Assembly (NCBI GenBank): GCA_947495695.1
Contig: CANLZP010000002.1
Span: 248,001-312,000 of the forward strand
Length of the DNA stretch: 64,000 nucleotides
DNA from: an uncultured Erythrobacter sp.
GTDB lineage: Bacteria > Pseudomonadota > Alphaproteobacteria > Sphingomonadales > Sphingomonadaceae
Direction of reading: 5' to 3'
Positions 60,447-64,000 of this stretch are shown one piece after another (positions within the stretch are counted from its first letter, which is position 1; every line of letters begins with the position of its first letter). The notes beneath the pieces are model-generated. The model was given only the letters and a program-made list of their open reading frames with translations, had not been told where the DNA came from and ran no database searches. Both the position numbers and the translations under genes were made by a program.

Positions 60447-61403
60447 ATGACCTCTCTCAACGTCGCCATATGTCAGGCAGCACCGATCCCGCTCGACTTT
60501 ATAAGTGGGATTGAGAAAGCCACGCGTCTGGCGCGCGAAGCGATCGACAATGGCGCGCAGATGGTCGCCTTTGGCGAGACCTTCCTGGGCGGATATCCGC
60601 TGTGGCTGGACGAGGCCCCCGGCGCTGCGCTGTGGGACCACCCCGGCACCAAGGCGCTGCATCAGATTATGCTCGAACAGGCGATTGTGCCGGGTGACGA
60701 GCGCTTGTTGCCCTTGCAAGAGCTGTGCGACGAAAGCGGTGCCTGTATTTCTATTGGTGCGCATGAACGCGTGCGGCAAAGTCTTTACAACAATCAATTG
60801 CTGTTCCGGCCGGGCGAACCTCCGCTGGACCACCGCAAGCTGGTGCCGACACATGGCGAACGGCTGATCTGGATGCGCGGCGATGGCTCTACGTTGGGCG
60901 TGCATCAGGCCGAATGGGGCAATGCAGGCAATCTGATATGCTGGGAGCACTGGATGCCGCTTGCGCGCGCGGCGATGCATAATCTGGGCGAGGCGGTTCA
61001 TGTGGCCGCTTGGCCAACCGTGCGCGAGGAATACGCCATTGCCTCGCGGCATTACGCGATGGAGGGGCGCTGTTTTGTGCTCGCAGCCGGGCTGGTGCAG
61101 CATCGCGATGATTTGTTTGATGGGCTCGAAAGAGTTGGTGGCTCGCCTCAAGCCCTAGAATTGTTCAACGCCATTGATGGCGAGCAGCTCAATCGCGGCG
61201 GCTCCATGATCATCGCACCTGATGCTCGGATGCTTGCGCAGGCGGGCGAGGGTGAAGAAACGCTTCATGCAGAGATCGATCTGGCGGAGATAGGCGCAGG
61301 TCTCGCAAGTCTCGACACCGACGGCCACTATTCGCGGCCCGACGTGTTTGAGCTAAGCGTCGATACACGGGCTAAGGATGGGGTGAATTGGGGCCATGAA
61401 TGA
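60447..61403 (+). CDS. Nitrilase-family carbon-nitrogen hydrolase inserted before trmD
   Basis: A 318-aa enzyme of the nitrilase superfamily, branch 1 in appearance. The catalytic triad is complete: Glu44 in AFGETFLGGYP, Lys131 in DHRKLVPTH and Cys165 in LICWEHWMPLAR. GETFLGGYP and CWEHWMP are typical of true nitrilases, which turn organic nitriles into acids and ammonia, rather than of amidases such as Nit2. The ATG at 60447 lies 5 bases after the rimM stop and the gene overlaps the next by 8 bases, so it is part of the ribosomal operon transcript. Its natural substrate is unknown. Confidence 0.87.
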   Translation: MTSLNVAICQAAPIPLDFISGIEKATRLAREAIDNGAQMVAFGETFLGGYPLWLDEAPGAALWDHPGTKALHQIMLEQAIVPGDERLLPLQELCDESGACISIGAHERVRQSLYNNQLLFRPGEPPLDHRKLVPTHGERLIWMRGDGSTLGVHQAEWGNAGNLICWEHWMPLARAAMHNLGEAVHVAAWPTVREEYAIASRHYAMEGRCFVLAAGLVQHRDDLFDGLERVGGSPQALELFNAIDGEQLNRGGSMIIAPDARMLAQAGEGEETLHAEIDLAEIGAGLASLDTDGHYSRPDVFELSVDTRAKDGVNWGHE

Positions 61404-61764
61404 GCCGCCGCCTATCAGCCAGGGTAACTTGGCCTATGTCCTTTGGGTCGCTCGCGAGAAACAAGGATGCCGAAAGGCGCAGCCAAATTCCGCGATCGAA
61501 CAGGACTTGGATATCGTCGGAGACGACGTCGTCGATTTTATTGAAAGCCTGGAAGAACGGTTCGGCAATTGGGTTTGGGAGTGGCCTTGGCAACGCTTTA
61601 CTGAGTTGAATGAGGGCTTGTCGCTGTTGTTCCCATTCATGCTGATATGGCAATTGGTTACGTGGCCCATTCGCGGTCATTTCAGTTATCCGAGTTCAAA
61701 TGAGAGACTTGAGTTGGGCCACATAGCGAAAGTTTTGGACGCTAGAGAATGGATCGAGCCATGA
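61396..61764 (+). CDS. Small DUF1493-like protein before trmD
   Basis: A 122-aa protein. The central [20 protein letters not shown] resembles the DUF1493 family, whose members look like acyl-carrier-protein folds of unknown role; the Ser that would carry a phosphopantetheine is not evident. The following [20 protein letters not shown] is Trp-rich, and a hydrophobic segment ([16 protein letters not shown]) could touch the membrane. It overlaps the nitrilase by 8 bases and its stop overlaps the trmD ATG (ATGA). Its codon use is more A+T-rich than its neighbours. The family call is tentative. Confidence 0.6.
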   Translation: MNEPPPISQGNLAYVLWVAREKQGCRKAQPNSAIEQDLDIVGDDVVDFIESLEERFGNWVWEWPWQRFTELNEGLSLLFPFMLIWQLVTWPIRGHFSYPSSNERLELGHIAKVLDAREWIEP

Positions 61765-62465
61765 CCTTCGCCGCCACCATCCTGACACTCTATCCAGAGA
61801 TGTTTCCTGGGCCCCTGGGCGTGTCGCTTGCAGGCAAGGCCTTAGCGCGCGGCGATTGGTCATGTGACACGGTACAAATTCGCGAGTTCGCGTTGGATAA
61901 GCACAAGAATGTCGACAGTCCTCCGGCGGGCGGTGGGGCCGGAATGGTGCTCAAGGCCGATGTGCTGGGCGCAGCGGTGGATCATGCTGTTGAACGCCAG
62001 CCCGACGCTCCCATTCTCGCCATGACACCGCGCGGAAAACCTATCACCCAGGAACGCATTCGGCAGATCGCAAGCGGTCCTGGAATAACGCTCATGTGTG
62101 GCCGGTTCGAGGGATTTGACGAGCGCATTTTCGAGGCTCGTCCCCAAATTGAGCAAGTTAGCCTGGCTGACATCGTTCTATCGGGCGGAGAAACCGCCGC
62201 TTTGGCGATACTTGATGCTTGCATTCGGCTGTTACCGGGGGTAATGGGCGCGGCTTCTAGCGGTACTGAAGAGAGCTTTGAAGAAGGCCTGCTTGAGTAT
62301 CCGCAGTACACCCGACCTCAAGAATGGGAAGGGCGCACGATCCCTGAAGTGCTGCGATCGGGGGATCATGCGAAGATCGCGGCGTGGCGCAAAGCCATGT
62401 CGGAAGATCACACACGGTTACGCAGGCCAGACCTATGGGAGCGTTATAGGAACGCTCGGGACTGA
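61761..62465 (+). CDS. trmD: tRNA (guanine(37)-N1)-methyltransferase
   Basis: TrmD methylates G37 next to the anticodon in tRNAs for Leu, Pro and Arg, preventing frameshifts. The 234-aa SPOUT-fold protein begins [20 protein letters not shown] and has the conserved [18 protein letters not shown], the knot motif [17 protein letters not shown] and [20 protein letters not shown] 61761 overlaps the stop of the small upstream gene by 4 bases. Confidence 0.96.
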   Translation: MTFAATILTLYPEMFPGPLGVSLAGKALARGDWSCDTVQIREFALDKHKNVDSPPAGGGAGMVLKADVLGAAVDHAVERQPDAPILAMTPRGKPITQERIRQIASGPGITLMCGRFEGFDERIFEARPQIEQVSLADIVLSGGETAALAILDACIRLLPGVMGAASSGTEESFEEGLLEYPQYTRPQEWEGRTIPEVLRSGDHAKIAAWRKAMSEDHTRLRRPDLWERYRNARD

Positions 62466-62506
62466 CCTGCCTCTGGCGAGCGGCGAGAAAATAAGGATAC
62501 GGACCA

Positions 62507-62875
62507 GTGAACCTGATCCAGACTATTGAAGCGGAAGAAATTGCCAAGGCTGGCAAAGATATTCCAGATTTTCGTGCAGGCGACACCGTACGCGTTGGCG
62601 TGAAGGTTATCGAAGGCACGCGTGAGCGTATTCAGAACTTTGAAGGTGTGGTGATTGCGCGTTCAAACCGCAGCATCAACAGCAACTTCACCGTTCGCAA
62701 AATGAGCTTCGGTGAAGGCGTGGAACGTGTGTTCCCGCTGTACGCACCGATCGTTGACAGCATCACCGTGGTTCGCCGTGGTGTCGTGCGTCGCGCCAAG
62801 CTGTACTATCTGCGTGGCCGCACCGGTAAGCGTGCGCGTATCGCGGAACGTCGGGATAACGCTCCAAAGGCGTAA
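62507..62875 (+). CDS. rplS: 50S ribosomal protein L19
   Basis: L19 sits at the 30S-50S interface. The 122-aa protein begins [20 protein letters not shown] and has the characteristic [40 protein letters not shown] and [20 protein letters not shown]. The start is a GTG with AAGGA upstream. It is the last gene of the operon and is followed by a strong terminator. Confidence 0.97.
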   Translation: MNLIQTIEAEEIAKAGKDIPDFRAGDTVRVGVKVIEGTRERIQNFEGVVIARSNRSINSNFTVRKMSFGEGVERVFPLYAPIVDSITVVRRGVVRRAKLYYLRGRTGKRARIAERRDNAPKA

Positions 62876-62912
62876 GATTTCGATTTTTGCCAATCCGATT
62901 GGCTACAAATTC

Positions 62913-62951
62913 AAAAAGGGCGGCTCTACCATCTGGCAGAGCCGCCCTTTT
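62913..62951 (+). terminator. Terminator of the ffh-rplS operon
   Basis: GGGCGGCTCT pairs perfectly with AGAGCCGCCC over 10 bp around a 10-base loop, followed by TTTTCT and preceded by AAAAA, so it could work in both directions. Confidence 0.92.
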
Positions 62952-63080
62952 CTATTGGTCACGGGAACCACAACTGAACGACCGTTAGAGCTTCGCTAAT
63001 GCGTGTTGAGAACTTACAAACACCAACTTAGGGAGGTTTGAAGTTTCGCGGTTAGGCGCCGGTTTACCATACCGTCTTTC

Positions 63081-63938
63081 TCAGCCTAACCATTCGATTG
63101 TTTTGGCAGAAACTTCCGCGGGAGCCTCAACCTGCGGATAATGGCCCACATCCGGCAGCAAATGGTGCTTTGCCTGCGGTAGAGTGGCGCACCAGCGATC
63201 ATAGGCATGTTTTCCCGACACAGGGTCAACCGCACCATTGATCAGGCCGATACGGGCTTGTGAGGCGACCAGCGCGGCCTCCCACCGCTCCTGATGCGTC
63301 CGCCGGTCCGCGATATAGTGTAACAGCTTGTGAAATATCCTGTGGCCGTTCTTATGGGCGATCAGGCTCCAAAACTCGTCCAGCTCTTGTTCGCTCGGCT
63401 TGGTGTCTTGTCCAAACACGGCAGAGAAGCTTTGACCAAACCGCTTGCGGCTCATCATTCGGCTGACGAGAAAGCCCAGTGGTGACGTGCCAAGTTTCTG
63501 GATCGGTAGTGCTCGGTGCTGGTCGGGAAATATCCCGCCGTTCAGAAAGACCATGCGGCCCAGGCCCGCAGCACCCGTGCCATCCAATTGCCTGGCGAGC
63601 AGTTCCTGCCCCACCGAAACACCGTAATCATGCACCAGCGCATCCCATTGGCTGACCTGCAAATGGGCCAACAAAGCTTCGTGCAGATCGGTTTGGCGGT
63701 GGATCGAATATTTGCCCTTGGGTTTGTCCGACAGGCCAAAGCCGATCATGTCGCAGGCGATCAAACTGTGACCGGCGGACAAGGCCTGCCAAACGCTGGA
63801 CCAATCCCACGAGCAGGTCGGAAATCCGTGGACCAACAGCAGCGGTTTGCCCGTTCCCGCCTGCCAATAGGCTATCTGTAGTCCTTCAAACTCGAAATAG
63901 CTCGCGCCTGCCCACCAATCTGCGATAGAGCTGTGCAT
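63081..63938 (-). CDS. Alpha/beta hydrolase with Asp nucleophile (haloalkane dehalogenase/epoxide hydrolase-like)
   Basis: A 285-aa alpha/beta-fold hydrolase. It has the oxyanion region LLLVHGFPTCSWDWSSVW, and a nucleophile elbow with Asp104 in LVHDYGVSVGQELL where esterases have Ser. An Asp there is the mark of haloalkane dehalogenases and epoxide hydrolases. The acid is probably in NGAVDPVSGKHAYD, the His in LPDVGHYPQVEAP. ATG 63938 follows GGGGGGA. It is alone, with its 3' end facing the rplS operon terminator. Which of the two activities applies is not decidable; the Tyr/Trp residues of the cap (about 130-200) would need alignment. Confidence 0.82.
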   Translation of the reverse strand: MHSSIADWWAGASYFEFEGLQIAYWQAGTGKPLLLVHGFPTCSWDWSSVWQALSAGHSLIACDMIGFGLSDKPKGKYSIHRQTDLHEALLAHLQVSQWDALVHDYGVSVGQELLARQLDGTGAAGLGRMVFLNGGIFPDQHRALPIQKLGTSPLGFLVSRMMSRKRFGQSFSAVFGQDTKPSEQELDEFWSLIAHKNGHRIFHKLLHYIADRRTHQERWEAALVASQARIGLINGAVDPVSGKHAYDRWCATLPQAKHHLLPDVGHYPQVEAPAEVSAKTIEWLG

Positions 63939-64000
63939 AGGTTTTCCCCCCAATTAGGTCTTGCCAAGGCACGCTAGCCGAGGCAGCGGATCGCGCAAAC

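Overview
The window reads as chromosome of a free-living alphaproteobacterium of the order Sphingomonadales, most likely the Erythrobacteraceae. This is an inference from gene content and order: smpB–DUF2062–cckA–recA, a stand-alone CpdR-type regulator beside N-formylglutamate amidohydrolase, a SapC-family protein, a TIGR02300 zinc-ribbon protein, a split F0 ATP-synthase operon with both b' and b, and LexA sites of the alphaproteobacterial GTTC-N7-GTTC type. There is no insertion sequence, prophage, CRISPR array or plasmid gene. Nearly all the DNA is coding.

Layout. 1-6.2 kb: tail of an unknown gene, a secreted S9 peptidase, smpB, a DUF2062 membrane protein and the cell-cycle kinase cckA. 6.2-10.4 kb: recA behind an SOS box, then alaS. 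10.4-20.7 kb: a GFA-type zinc protein, a CPA2/KefB antiporter, icd, tRNA-Val(GAC), cpdR, N-formylglutamate amidohydrolase, a candidate small RNA, sapC, an FAD-linked dehydrogenase, an exported hypothetical and an RhlE-type helicase. 20.9-28.1 kb, minus strand: a Baeyer-Villiger-type monooxygenase, a cupin, SOS-boxed uvrD/pcrA, rsmD, rluB and a Rieske oxygenase, with an AmpG-like transporter divergent from the last. 29.8-37.6 kb, minus strand: one long run purB / lapA-pyrF-trpF-trpB-(4-TM protein)-trpA-accD-folC. 37.7-47.5 kb: a DoxX-NDH-2 fusion, a DUF3857/transglutaminase/TPR protein, radC and the ydbH-ynbE-ydbL envelope operon. 47.6-50.2 kb: atpI-B-E-F'-F closed by a strong terminator. 50.2-57.2 kb: a PepSY-type membrane protein behind a Fur-like box, a quinone oxidoreductase with gloB, and aroA-(small membrane protein)-cmk-rpsA. 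57.2-64 kb: TIGR02300 gene, tRNA-Ala(GGC), ffh-rpsP-rimM-[nitrilase-DUF1493-like]-trmD-rplS, and an alpha/beta hydrolase.

Most of the window is housekeeping: translation and protein targeting (smpB, alaS, rpsA, ffh, rpsP, rimM, trmD, rplS, rsmD, rluB), amino-acid, nucleotide and folate synthesis, respiration and ATP synthesis, DNA repair, and two nodes of the CckA-ChpT-CtrA/CpdR circuit. The points most worth a second look are small insertions into otherwise conserved operons (a 4-TM protein between trpB and trpA; a nitrilase plus a small acidic protein between rimM and trmD), a three-hairpin small-RNA candidate with a C-rich loop beside sapC, two nearly identical SOS boxes at recA and uvrD, a Fur-like box before a lone PepSY-type gene, and a monooxygenase lacking the signature histidine of its family. 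Start codons were chosen by ribosome binding sites, overlaps and family length, so many differ from the longest open frame.
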